From IMG/VR virus record IMGVR_UViG_3300046168_000002, positions 1 through 36,208 of that record: DNA of 36,208 nt. The stretch is one strand, 5' to 3'. This stretch comes from a virus. Of this stretch, positions 23,112 to 30,646 are shown piece by piece. Position 1 is the first letter of the stretch. Each line of letters opens with the position of its first letter. The notes under the pieces are model-generated. The model saw only the letters and a list, made by a program, of their open reading frames with translations. It was not told the DNA's origin and did no database searches. The translations under genes were made by a program, and so were the position numbers.

Positions 23112-24083
23112 ATGCCAAAGATAACAGTACAACCTGGAAATACTTTGTTTCAAATATCTAAAGGAACTGGATACACTCCAGAACAGTTAGCTGCTTACAA
23201 TATGATAGAAGACCCTAATCAAATTAGAGCAGGTCAGGATATCTTTGTTCCTTATTCACGACAAGAGTTTGAATCCTTTGCTGGTCCAATGACACAACCT
23301 GTACAAGCGACTACGCCTGTCTCTCAACCAGTAGCACAACAACCGCAAGCAGTTCCTACAAGCCAAGCACAGATAGTTAATACTCCTAGTTTTCCTTGGA
23401 GTTCTACAGCACCAAGTAATCTTCCTAGTCAAGCGCAGAATCTATACACTGGGCAAAATGCTTATGACCTGATTGAACAAACTTTTCCTAACGAAACTTT
23501 AAATGAATTGCATAAACACATAGTAGAGTTAGAAGGTTATTCTCCTAATTGGTATCAATTACCTGGTGATAAAGTAACAGTGGGTGTAGGTCAGGTTGAT
23601 GCGTATACTTCTATGACTCCTAGAGAAGCAATGGACGCTAAGATAGAAGAGCTAAAATCTTTTATGCCAGAGTTTGATAATGCATCTGAAGAATTACAAA
23701 AAGGTTTGTTAAGTGCCTACTATAGAGGAGACATGGGTCCGTCTGCAGCTCCTCAAAACTGGCCTCAATTATATAGTGACTATATTGCTGACCCTACTCA
23801 AGCAAATAAAAACGCTGCTATTGATGAAACATGGGACAGTGACGAATACAGAAACAGACAAGCTAGAATTGAGTGGAGAATTGCTAATGGATACGTTAGA
23901 CCTGATGGCACAGTCGATCAATCAGTAACTCCATTAGATCCTAGTGATCCAGATTATGAAACAAGTTTGATAGACGTGGGAGTAATGAATAGGGTAAAAG
24001 GATGGATGGACACTCTGTATGGTACAACTACTCCTCCAGCATCAGCACAAACACAAATTAATGCAATAGAAAATTCACTGTAA
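23112..24083 (+). CDS. LysM-lysozyme cell-wall hydrolase
   Basis: A 323-residue protein in two parts. Residues 1-50 are a LysM peptidoglycan-binding domain (ITVQPGNTLFQISKGTGYTP, NQIRAGQDIFVPYS). A Pro/Gln/Ser linker runs to about 125. The remainder looks like a lysozyme, with Glu in HIVELEGYSPNW, the substrate-cleft strand GDKVTVGVGQVD and a later LLSAYYRGDMG. It may be the endolysin or a virion-borne hydrolase. I chose ATG 23112, which has GGAG five bases before it. An upstream ATG at 23043 would add a signal-like hydrophobic leader but has no ribosome site. Confidence 0.8.
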   Translation: MPKITVQPGNTLFQISKGTGYTPEQLAAYNMIEDPNQIRAGQDIFVPYSRQEFESFAGPMTQPVQATTPVSQPVAQQPQAVPTSQAQIVNTPSFPWSSTAPSNLPSQAQNLYTGQNAYDLIEQTFPNETLNELHKHIVELEGYSPNWYQLPGDKVTVGVGQVDAYTSMTPREAMDAKIEELKSFMPEFDNASEELQKGLLSAYYRGDMGPSAAPQNWPQLYSDYIADPTQANKNAAIDETWDSDEYRNRQARIEWRIANGYVRPDGTVDQSVTPLDPSDPDYETSLIDVGVMNRVKGWMDTLYGTTTPPASAQTQINAIENSL

Positions 24084-24241
24084 TGGAACAGTTCATCATC
24101 AATTTCTGGGAGATCATCTCAGGGCTACTGTTCGTAGTGTTCTTAGCAATAACCTGGAAGGCAGAAATTGGGGCGCGCATCTCTGTGTTAGAAGAGAAAG
24201 TACGCGCCCTGTTTGATCTCATTAATAGTAAGAAGGATTAA
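24083..24241 (+). CDS. Holin-like 52-residue membrane protein
   Basis: The product starts MEQFIINFWEIISG, has one transmembrane helix (about residues 10-25, IISGLLFVVFLAITW) and then an amphipathic coil (ARISVLEEKVRALFDL). It starts in the stop of the lysozyme gene (TAATG), the usual place for a holin. Its last four bases, TTAA, are shared with the end of the leftward ribonucleotide reductase gene. The gene contains an inverted repeat (24171-24177 with 24203-24209). Confidence 0.7.
   Translation: MEQFIINFWEIISGLLFVVFLAITWKAEIGARISVLEEKVRALFDLINSKKD
24171..24209. repeat. Inverted repeat near the convergence point
   Basis: GGGCGCG at 24171-24177 pairs with CGCGCCC at 24203-24209 around a 25-base loop. 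It is unusually GC-rich for this genome and lies 29 bases before the point where the two transcription blocks meet. There is no strong U-run after it, so it is at best a weak or factor-assisted terminator; it is also inside a coding region. Confidence 0.4.
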
Positions 24242-26127
24242 ATCTCACACACTCCTGCTGTACAAGCTAGTGTCTGTACTCCCTCCACATTGTCATCAAC
24301 CTCGATGAGACTGTCCCACTCAATACTCTTAGGCATCTTGTGCAACAGTTCTTTATACTCCTCCTCACTGCACTCTTCGTAGGGTGCTTGCTTGTATGTC
24401 CCACCATCGTAGGGCAAGAAGCTAACACCACTAACATCATCGAAGTTCTTCCAAATCCATGAGCCTACTTCAACCCACTCATGCTCCTCAACAGAGATAG
24501 TGACTGAAGGCTTATGCTCACACCAGTGCTTCTGATACATCAACCATAAGTCTAAGTGTTGTATTGCTGTCAAGTCATCACGCAGTAGTGCATTGTCTGG
24601 TGACTTCTTAGGAAAGCTAAAGACAGTAGTAGACTCTGGTCGTAGCACACAGTCCTCAGACGGTATACCTTGCTCAGTCATGAACGTGGATAGAGGATCT
24701 TTCTTATCGCCTCGTACCCTGCGGATATAGTATTTACTGTGTCTCGTATGAATGCCACTGGCAGAGTCAACAAGCTGACTAACAGTGCCAGAAGGCTTAA
24801 TACAAGTGATGGCAGCAGATACAGGGATATCAAGCTCAGTGGATAGCTGTAAGTTTGTAGCAACCGAAACATCTCTGAGTCCCTCAAGCATTGCTTTAGT
24901 TTGTTCACTGGTTTCTCCCATGAGTTTGTTGTCCAGGATACCAGTCAGTGACACACCGAGTAGTCTCTCAGCCTCAGTGTTCTTCTGCCATACCTTACGA
25001 AGATACGGGAAGTGAGTCAGCGTTGACTGATACGTACCTAAGATAGTAGCTAGTCTAACCTTACGTTCTAAGTCTTGCTTGGTATCTGTATCTCTAACTA
25101 CAACCTCAGACAAGTTACAGAACTGATAAGGTCTAAGAATAATCTCTGAGCATGGGTTAGTACCAAACTCGAAGTCTGTATCTCTACGTCCATTCTTCTT
25201 AGCAGTAGCTACAGCAGCCTCACGATTAAAGATACCACGCTCACCACTATGACTGTGATATAAGCTAGTCCACTCGTTAAGGAACTGACCAACATCAGGC
25301 TTGGTAGCGTACACAGCAGAGTTGTTAGCCAATGCACGTTGAGGATTAGCTTCCCACCACTGTCCTACCTTAGCGTGTCTCATCTTGTCATCCTCTAAAT
25401 CAGACAGTGAGATCATAGCTGAACGTCTAACACCACCCACTACTACAACCTCAGCTACCTTACACATGATGTCGTGACACTCTAGTGTGTTGAGCTTACG
25501 TCCTACTGCACCTTGAAACTTCTTAATGACAAACTCAATCAACTCATTCAGTGGTGCTGGTCCACTAGCTCTACCACCAAAGGTCTTGAGTCTAGCACCT
25601 GCTGGTCTAACCTTTCGTAAGTCCCACTTAGGTATCTCACCAGAGTACAGTAGTGCTATGACCTGACGTAATGCTTTAGCCCAACCTTCTTTACTATCAG
25701 CAACAACGATAGTCGTGTCTGACTTAAATAACTTCTCAGGTATCTCAGGTAGCTTATCAACGTACTTATGCTCAACACTGAAGCCTACACCAGTGCCACA
25801 CAGTAGGATGTACATAGCCTCATCGAATGCTTTGGGATCATCAACAGGTAGATAGCTACAGTTGTATCCTGCTGTGTTGTCCCTGTCTAACGCTTTACCT
25901 GCTGACATGATAGAACGCATAGAAGGTACAACCTCTAGGTTCTTGATAGCTTCACGCAACTCTGAGTCTGTCTCCATCGGGATCACATGATTATGCTTAG
26001 TCTCCAGATGGTTCTTCATGAAGTCCATATATCTATCGACTGTCTCAAACCAGTTCTCTCTACGTCCTTCGTCCTGCACAAACCTACAGTACCTACTCTT
26101 AGCAATATATTCTTGGTAAAAATCCAC
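24238..26127 (-). CDS. Class II (adenosylcobalamin-dependent) ribonucleoside-triphosphate reductase
   Basis: A 629-residue monomeric RTPR-type enzyme that turns ribonucleoside triphosphates into dNTPs for replication. The radical-site motif NPCSE has Asn324, Cys326 and Glu328. The redox partner cysteines are Cys90 (NCSYLPV) and Cys337, which is 11 residues after Cys326 as in the Lactobacillus enzyme. The C-terminal thiol pair CxxxxC is at 622 and 627. The start is GTG at 26127, in TAGTG overlap with the upstream gene and preceded by GAAAGGAAA. The enzyme needs B12 coenzyme from the host. It is the last gene of the leftward block. Confidence 0.95.
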   Translation of the reverse strand: MDFYQEYIAKSRYCRFVQDEGRRENWFETVDRYMDFMKNHLETKHNHVIPMETDSELREAIKNLEVVPSMRSIMSAGKALDRDNTAGYNCSYLPVDDPKAFDEAMYILLCGTGVGFSVEHKYVDKLPEIPEKLFKSDTTIVVADSKEGWAKALRQVIALLYSGEIPKWDLRKVRPAGARLKTFGGRASGPAPLNELIEFVIKKFQGAVGRKLNTLECHDIMCKVAEVVVVGGVRRSAMISLSDLEDDKMRHAKVGQWWEANPQRALANNSAVYATKPDVGQFLNEWTSLYHSHSGERGIFNREAAVATAKKNGRRDTDFEFGTNPCSEIILRPYQFCNLSEVVVRDTDTKQDLERKVRLATILGTYQSTLTHFPYLRKVWQKNTEAERLLGVSLTGILDNKLMGETSEQTKAMLEGLRDVSVATNLQLSTELDIPVSAAITCIKPSGTVSQLVDSASGIHTRHSKYYIRRVRGDKKDPLSTFMTEQGIPSEDCVLRPESTTVFSFPKKSPDNALLRDDLTAIQHLDLWLMYQKHWCEHKPSVTISVEEHEWVEVGSWIWKNFDDVSGVSFLPYDGGTYKQAPYEECSEEEYKELLHKMPKSIEWDSLIEVDDNVEGVQTLACTAGVCEI

Positions 26128-26279
26128 TAAATTTCCTTTCGTAACATTTCATATTTATCTTCAACAACATCTTCAAAACGATCAAGTATATCTTCCGAAG
26201 TCAAGTCCAGAAGCTCAATCAAGTCAAGCTCATCAAACTGCATTAGCTTTTCTTTTAATTCAACAAGCGTCAGGTTCAC
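26127..26279 (-). CDS. Small acidic protein upstream of the reductase
   Basis: A 50-residue, Asp/Glu/Leu-rich helical protein (LMQFDELDLIELLDLTSEDI, LDRFEDVVEDKYEML). It starts at GTG 26279, seven bases after GGAG, inside the end of the previous gene. An ATG at 26243 would give a 38-residue form. The stop overlaps the reductase start as TAGTG. Similar acidic peptides precede nucleotide-metabolism genes in other marine phages, but the function is unknown. Confidence 0.65.
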   Translation of the reverse strand: MNLTLVELKEKLMQFDELDLIELLDLTSEDILDRFEDVVEDKYEMLRKEI

Positions 26280-26547
26280 AATGATTCTCCATATCTTCTA
26301 TCTCCATCAGTACTAAAGTGCAGTACCCAGAGATATCTCTCCATGAGTCATCATATAACGGATCACCATTAAGTATTCTAGCTAACTTGTTTGCAATCAG
26401 GTCGAGAGATTCCTTCATGTAGTCAGGCATGGTAGCGTAGTTAGGTGAATACTTCATGACTTGTTTTAGTTCTTGGCTGATCTTACTGACCATATGATAC
26501 TGCCCGTAAGTCTGCGCTCTTTCATCTAGTACTTTTTCTACTTGCAT
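26260..26547 (-). CDS. DUF6378-like protein
   Basis: A 95-residue protein with the DUF6378 pattern: VLDERAQTYGQYHMVSKISQ at the start, then YMKESLDLIANKLARILNGD and the ending DSWRDISGYCTLVLMEIE. Such proteins are common in phages and are sometimes compared to MazG-like or deoxynucleotide-handling proteins; the biochemical role is not proven. AAGGAAGAAAT lies before the ATG. It overlaps the metallophosphoesterase gene before it and the small acidic gene after it. Confidence 0.8.
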   Translation of the reverse strand: MQVEKVLDERAQTYGQYHMVSKISQELKQVMKYSPNYATMPDYMKESLDLIANKLARILNGDPLYDDSWRDISGYCTLVLMEIEDMENHCEPDAC

Positions 26548-27301
26548 ATTTCTTCCTTAGATAATTTAAACTGATTGGCATCTCATCAAAGCTACCGTTG
26601 TTTACCTCGTTCAACATCCAAACTCCTGACCAGCTACCGTTTGTCTGCGGAGTTAAGTAGTCCTCGTCATGTTGGTAACAGATACCAGCAAAGATTCCTG
26701 TAATACTAGAACCGTCTGCCCGTTTACTAAATGATATAGCTCGGTCTTGAACGTGTCCCATAATACAACTCATGTGCTTCTTCTGTAATAATAAACCAGG
26801 ATTACTAACCGGTCTACCCATAACGCCCGATGTAAAGTAGTGACTGTATGCAATGTTATTTATTATTTTTACGTCTAGAAAGTCTTGTATATCCCAGCCG
26901 TACTTTTTTAGGTTAAAGTCGTTATAACCTATCAAGCCTTCTAGTTTTCTATCAGACTCTATAGCTCTCTCTATTCGTTGCTCATGATTACCTATTAAGA
27001 AAATTAACTTAGGGTTCCATGTTTTCTTTCTGTTTCTCTTTAACCTATTGATTTCATTGACAATAGGTTTCATTAATTTATCCATCGCTAAGTTACCTGC
27101 AATGATATCGTTGTTATATGTCCGTCCCTCGAATGCTTTCTTACCGACATCGTAAATGGAAAGGCTCGGCATGTCCCAGTGATCTCCGAGATGGACAATA
27201 ACTTCTGGTTTCTTTTCTGCTGCGTATTTCCCGACCCACTCTAAATGCTCAGTAGGATAGCCAGGTTTGCATTGCGTATCAGGAATGACTAAGTGTCTCA
27301 T
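26522..27301 (-). CDS. Calcineurin-like metallophosphoesterase
   Basis: A 259-residue enzyme with the metal-binding series of this superfamily: LVIPDTQ (D-x-H position replaced by D-x-Q) near residue 8, VIVHLGDHWDMPS (GD motif) near 40, IFLIGNHEQR (GNHE) near 100-109, a SHYFTSG histidine near 155 and GHVQD near 180. These bind two metals for phosphoester hydrolysis. In phages of this type the enzyme sits with replication genes and could process DNA ends or nucleotides. AAAGGAGAAGC directly precedes the ATG. It overlaps the resolvase gene by 23 bases. Confidence 0.85.
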   Translation of the reverse strand: MRHLVIPDTQCKPGYPTEHLEWVGKYAAEKKPEVIVHLGDHWDMPSLSIYDVGKKAFEGRTYNNDIIAGNLAMDKLMKPIVNEINRLKRNRKKTWNPKLIFLIGNHEQRIERAIESDRKLEGLIGYNDFNLKKYGWDIQDFLDVKIINNIAYSHYFTSGVMGRPVSNPGLLLQKKHMSCIMGHVQDRAISFSKRADGSSITGIFAGICYQHDEDYLTPQTNGSWSGVWMLNEVNNGSFDEMPISLNYLRKKYASRKSTR

Positions 27302-27638
27302 GCTTCTCCTTTAGCAGTCGTATGAAGTATTCTGCATCGATAACAGCCAGTGGTTTAGAGTGGTTCTGTTTAACAATAACAACAGGCTCTCTATCTTCTG
27401 GGCAGTTGTCGGCAGCTTGGGAATAAAAAGCATACACAGCGAGAGAACTTCTTGACTTACACTCTACTGATATGCCTAATGTATCTCCTGCTTCCTGAGA
27501 AAACAGTATGTCTTCCCCACCCGCTCCCATACTGGTTGATCTTACATCGGACCTGGAAAAGTCGAACCTGTCCAAAATTCTGTCTCTAAACCATTGCTGG
27601 AGTTTTCTTCCTTTGGCTTTTGCGCTTTGGGTTTTGAT
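27279..27638 (-). CDS. Holliday-junction-resolvase-like nuclease with AUC start
   Basis: A PD-(D/E)xK nuclease of 119 residues, probably resolving junctions or branches before packaging. The catalytic set appears as GEDILFS (Asp) and SVECKSR (Glu-x-Lys). The conserved N-terminal block AKGRKLQQWFRDRILDRF and the following VRSTSMGAGGED lie in one open frame that has no ATG or GTG. The only usual start, TTG 27575, would cut off that block. An ATC at 27636-27638 stands six bases after AAGGAG (27645-27650), so AUC is the likely start unless it is a misread ATG. Confidence 0.75.
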   Translation of the reverse strand: MKTQSAKAKGRKLQQWFRDRILDRFDFSRSDVRSTSMGAGGEDILFSQEAGDTLGISVECKSRSSLAVYAFYSQAADNCPEDREPVVIVKQNHSKPLAVIDAEYFIRLLKEKHETLSHS

Positions 27639-27928
27639 TGTTTTCTCCTTATGTCTAAGAACTTGTTCAATCTAACCCGCTTCACTTTAGTAATCATGCC
27701 TTTAGGTATTTGCATTCTTGAGTTAGACTGATCGTAGGATATAGCAGCAGCAATACATATAGCGTCATCGTCTTCCGCTACTACGAAACCTATACTCAAT
27801 ACCGGATGTGCTTCAGCTTTCTCAATGGTTTCCCATCCAGATTCTGACACAGCATCCAGCCATTCAATATACGCTATCTCTGGGAAATCTTCGGTATCCA
27901 AATCTCTCCAGCTTTTCTTCGTATCCAT
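27542..27928 (-). CDS. Conserved phage protein of unknown function
   Basis: A 128-residue protein overlapping the exonuclease by 55 bases and the resolvase by about 97. The body has IEWLDAVSESGWETIEKAEA and then IGFVVAEDDDAICIAAAISY with MQIPKGMITKVKRV, a pattern seen in many phage replication regions. The C-terminus is Lys/Gln-rich and disordered. GAAAGAGC before ATG is a moderate ribosome site. No function is recognised. Confidence 0.75.
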   Translation of the reverse strand: MDTKKSWRDLDTEDFPEIAYIEWLDAVSESGWETIEKAEAHPVLSIGFVVAEDDDAICIAAAISYDQSNSRMQIPKGMITKVKRVRLNKFLDIRRKQSKPKAQKPKEENSSNGLETEFWTGSTFPGPM

Positions 27929-28584
27929 AGTAATTGTGCTCTTTCAGTTAGTAACTCAAGGTTATCCTCATACGCTTCTAAAACCGCAGCGAATAATTGT
28001 CTCTCGTTTTTACAGTCCTTCAGTATCTTCCCAGCTTTAACGGGACCTATGCCCTGCAGTCCAGGAATGTTGTCCACTCGATCACCGGTTAGTATCTGAA
28101 GATAAAAATGTTTGATGGCTTCCTTCTCAGTAATGTAATAAAGATTGTCCTTGACAAAGTTGTAGTGCCATCCCCGCAACATATCAAGGTCTTTATCTAA
28201 CGACATGATGCAAAAGGCTCCTGCCTTCATAGTGTAGGCAGCAATACCAATTGCATCATCCGCTTCTTCCCCTTCGCTTAACTCGAATCCCCATCGTTCA
28301 ATGAGGTACTGACGCAGGGCTTCGTAATGGTTAGGCTTTCTAGCGCCACTACGATTCCCCTTGTACTCTTTCTCGTTAGCTATCTTGTACCGGAAGTTGG
28401 TCCTGCCGGTGACGTAACCAGAGAAGTCATCTACGTAATCGAAGCGTAAAAGATTAGTAACATAGTTACCCATCCGACTAATAGCAAACTTCTCATCATC
28501 ATCGTCACTAGCAAAACCAATTCGGTACACTAGGATATCACCGTCTATCAGTGCAGTTGCATTATTGAGAGACGGTCTACCCAT
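27874..28584 (-). CDS. 5'-3' exonuclease (FEN/T7 gp6-like)
   Basis: A 236-residue flap-type exonuclease that would remove RNA primers and chew 5' ends. The N-terminal metal site is LIDGDILVYRIGF near residue 12-24, with a DDDD run soon after. The middle acidic motif is IMSLDKDLDML near 127-137. The helix-three-turn-helix region is LTGDRVDNIPGLQGIGPVKAGKIL near 164-187. Its ATG overlaps the SSB stop as TAATG. Confidence 0.9.
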   Translation of the reverse strand: MGRPSLNNATALIDGDILVYRIGFASDDDDEKFAISRMGNYVTNLLRFDYVDDFSGYVTGRTNFRYKIANEKEYKGNRSGARKPNHYEALRQYLIERWGFELSEGEEADDAIGIAAYTMKAGAFCIMSLDKDLDMLRGWHYNFVKDNLYYITEKEAIKHFYLQILTGDRVDNIPGLQGIGPVKAGKILKDCKNERQLFAAVLEAYEDNLELLTERAQLLWIRRKAGEIWIPKISQR

Positions 28585-28988
28585 TATACTGCTTCTAGTG
28601 CTTCCAGATCAGCAGACGCTGCACCTGCTCCAGTAAACTCGATTAGGTTTGTGACAACAACCTCACCCCTAATCCCTGCTGACACGCCCTTCTTACCTTT
28701 GTAGTTGTAGGTATAAGGATCAATGATGGCAATACAATCAGATCCATTACCGATCTTACCTGTAATCTCATTACCTTCGGAGTCAACCATCTTGATAGGA
28801 TAGTTACTCTTACAGGTGACATGAAAATCCTGAGTCTCTTTGTGCTTGACATCGAGCATAGCTTCTTCCTGCAACTTCTCGACTGCTTTAGCTGACAGTT
28901 TCCCAATGTCTACACCATACCGTCCATCATCATAAGACTCGTTGTGACGTGACCAAAATATTTGACCTTTTACTTTTACTGGTTTCAT
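28584..28988 (-). CDS. Single-stranded DNA-binding protein (T7 gp2.5-like)
   Basis: A 134-residue protein between the polymerase and exonuclease genes. It contains the pattern of phage gp2.5 homologues: an aromatic N-terminal strand (GQIFWSRHNESYDDGRYGVD), then CKSNYPIKMVDSEG and KIGNGSDCIAIIDPYTYNYK. The C-terminus is acidic and flexible (ASADLEALEAV), as used to recruit polymerase and helicase. It is much shorter than T7 gp2.5. AAAGGAATTTAA precedes the ATG. Confidence 0.85.
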   Translation of the reverse strand: MKPVKVKGQIFWSRHNESYDDGRYGVDIGKLSAKAVEKLQEEAMLDVKHKETQDFHVTCKSNYPIKMVDSEGNEITGKIGNGSDCIAIIDPYTYNYKGKKGVSAGIRGEVVVTNLIEFTGAGAASADLEALEAV

Positions 28989-29002
28989 TTAAATTCCTTT
29001 AG

Positions 29003-30646
29003 TTAATGTGTCGCTGCCCAATTTAGTCCTACTTTGAATTCCCCGTCTAAAGGGCAACGTAAGTTTAGACGGATCCCTGCTTGACGGATGGATTGTACTG
29101 CAAAGTGTCCAACCGTGTCTGCATCTTGTTCGGTAGTTTCAATCTGCCATTCATCATGCACATTGGCAACAAACCGAGCATCCATATTACCATTAATTAA
29201 TTTTCTGTTCAAGATAATTAACGCTTGTTTCATAACTATTGCACCTGCACCCTGCAGTAATGTATTCAGAGCAGCGTGTTGTGACCGAACAATCAATCTA
29301 CGACCATCCAGTCCAGGCAACCATTCCTTCTCAGCTAACCGGCTAACCTTGTCCTTGAGTTTCTGCAAGGCTGGCGTGTTCTTTAAGAAGCTATCGATCA
29401 ATCGTCTGCCTTCTCGCTCACCACCACCTACAATCTGACCGATCTTAGCAGGACCTGCACCATACAGAAACGCATAGATAAATGTCTTGGCTTGATCTCT
29501 GTCAGTCAGTCCGGCAGCTTGCATGTTAGCTGTATGGATATCACCTTCGAGTATCTCTTTCGTGTAGTTCCTATCGTCCATATAGTGTGCAAGCATCCTG
29601 AGTTCTAGTCCACTAGCATCAGCACCGAGTAGTACATTACCGTCCTCTACTGTCCATACTGATCTACACTCCTCACCATACTCGCTACCGACACGCGGGA
29701 CTTGAGCTAGGTTAGGTTTACTGTGCGTCATTCTTCCCGTGATCGCTCCGTTGGTTCTGACCTTACAGTGTACCCGTCCCCTTTCAGATACATTTTCAAC
29801 CCACGACTTAACTTGAGCCACCCTTTTCTGAAGTAGTAGATATCGTAGAATAGGTTTAGCTTGAGGGATTTTAACAGTTTGTAATACTTTCTCATCGACA
29901 ATGACTGATCCTTTCTCTGTATGTTTTCTAGGTTTCCATCCCAGACTCATTAATCTTTCCGCTATTTGCTTGCGGGAACCTGGATTAAATACTTCTACTT
30001 TATCCTTCAATCGCTTACCTGTCTTGTCGCTGTATCGCTCAGTCGTAATCGGTTGAAAGACCTGCTGCAGTTCTTCTTCAATATCCATAAGGCTTTGCTG
30101 CCAGTTAGCAAGCATCAACATACACTTCGGTACATCTAGTTTGAATCCGTTTTCTTCCTGCTTTTTAACGACCATAGCGACCTCATGCTCAAGATCAACT
30201 GACTGACCCCAGTCCAGTAAACTAGAATCAAGATGCGTAAATAGTGCATGAGTAATCTCAACGTCTTGTATGCAGTAGTCAACCATGTCTTCAGACAATC
30301 CACCATCGAAGTCACTGAAGTCCCCTTTTTTTAGCCCTAGCCTCACGCCCCATGAATCGAGAGAGTGTCCTTTTTCTAGGACGGGGTTTAGTAACCTTGA
30401 CATTATCAACGTATCTTTTAACGGGTTCGAGTCCGTATTCAAATTCCATAGCTTCTTCAATACAGGTAAGTCGAAGCTGATTATGTTGTGACCAATCAAT
30501 AGGTCTTGCGAGTCGATGTACTGGCGTAAGCCGTTTGCTGCTTTCCATACCTTAACCTCCCCTGAGTCTATATCCTTAGTGACCGCGCACCATATCTCGG
30601 TGGCATCTAAACCGTCAGTCTCAATGTCAATCGCTAGTCTTTTCAT
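29003..30646 (-). CDS. Family A DNA polymerase with 3'-5' exonuclease domain
   Basis: A 547-residue replicative polymerase. The exonuclease motifs are DIETDGL near residue 7, GHNIISFDLPVL near 53 and YCIQDVEITH near 127. The polymerase motifs are LLGADASGLELRML (motif A), RDQAKTFIYAFLYGAG (motif B) and VANVHDEWQIE (motif C). The residue equivalent to E. coli Phe762 is Tyr (FIY), as in T7. The protein is shorter than T7 gp5, mostly between exonuclease and palm. It overlaps the primase-helicase gene by ATGA. Confidence 0.95.
   Translation of the reverse strand: MKRLAIDIETDGLDATEIWCAVTKDIDSGEVKVWKAANGLRQYIDSQDLLIGHNIISFDLPVLKKLWNLNTDSNPLKDTLIMSRLLNPVLEKGHSLDSWGVRLGLKKGDFSDFDGGLSEDMVDYCIQDVEITHALFTHLDSSLLDWGQSVDLEHEVAMVVKKQEENGFKLDVPKCMLMLANWQQSLMDIEEELQQVFQPITTERYSDKTGKRLKDKVEVFNPGSRKQIAERLMSLGWKPRKHTEKGSVIVDEKVLQTVKIPQAKPILRYLLLQKRVAQVKSWVENVSERGRVHCKVRTNGAITGRMTHSKPNLAQVPRVGSEYGEECRSVWTVEDGNVLLGADASGLELRMLAHYMDDRNYTKEILEGDIHTANMQAAGLTDRDQAKTFIYAFLYGAGPAKIGQIVGGGEREGRRLIDSFLKNTPALQKLKDKVSRLAEKEWLPGLDGRRLIVRSQHAALNTLLQGAGAIVMKQALIILNRKLINGNMDARFVANVHDEWQIETTEQDADTVGHFAVQSIRQAGIRLNLRCPLDGEFKVGLNWAATH

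Noticed and set aside
28840-28880. TTGACA hexamer on the plus strand inside the SSB gene as a promoter
   Set aside because: No -10 at the right spacing, and it would point against the leftward genes.
29088-29438. 116-codon plus-strand frame opposite the polymerase gene
   Set aside because: Antisense shadow of conserved polymerase motifs with no ribosome site.
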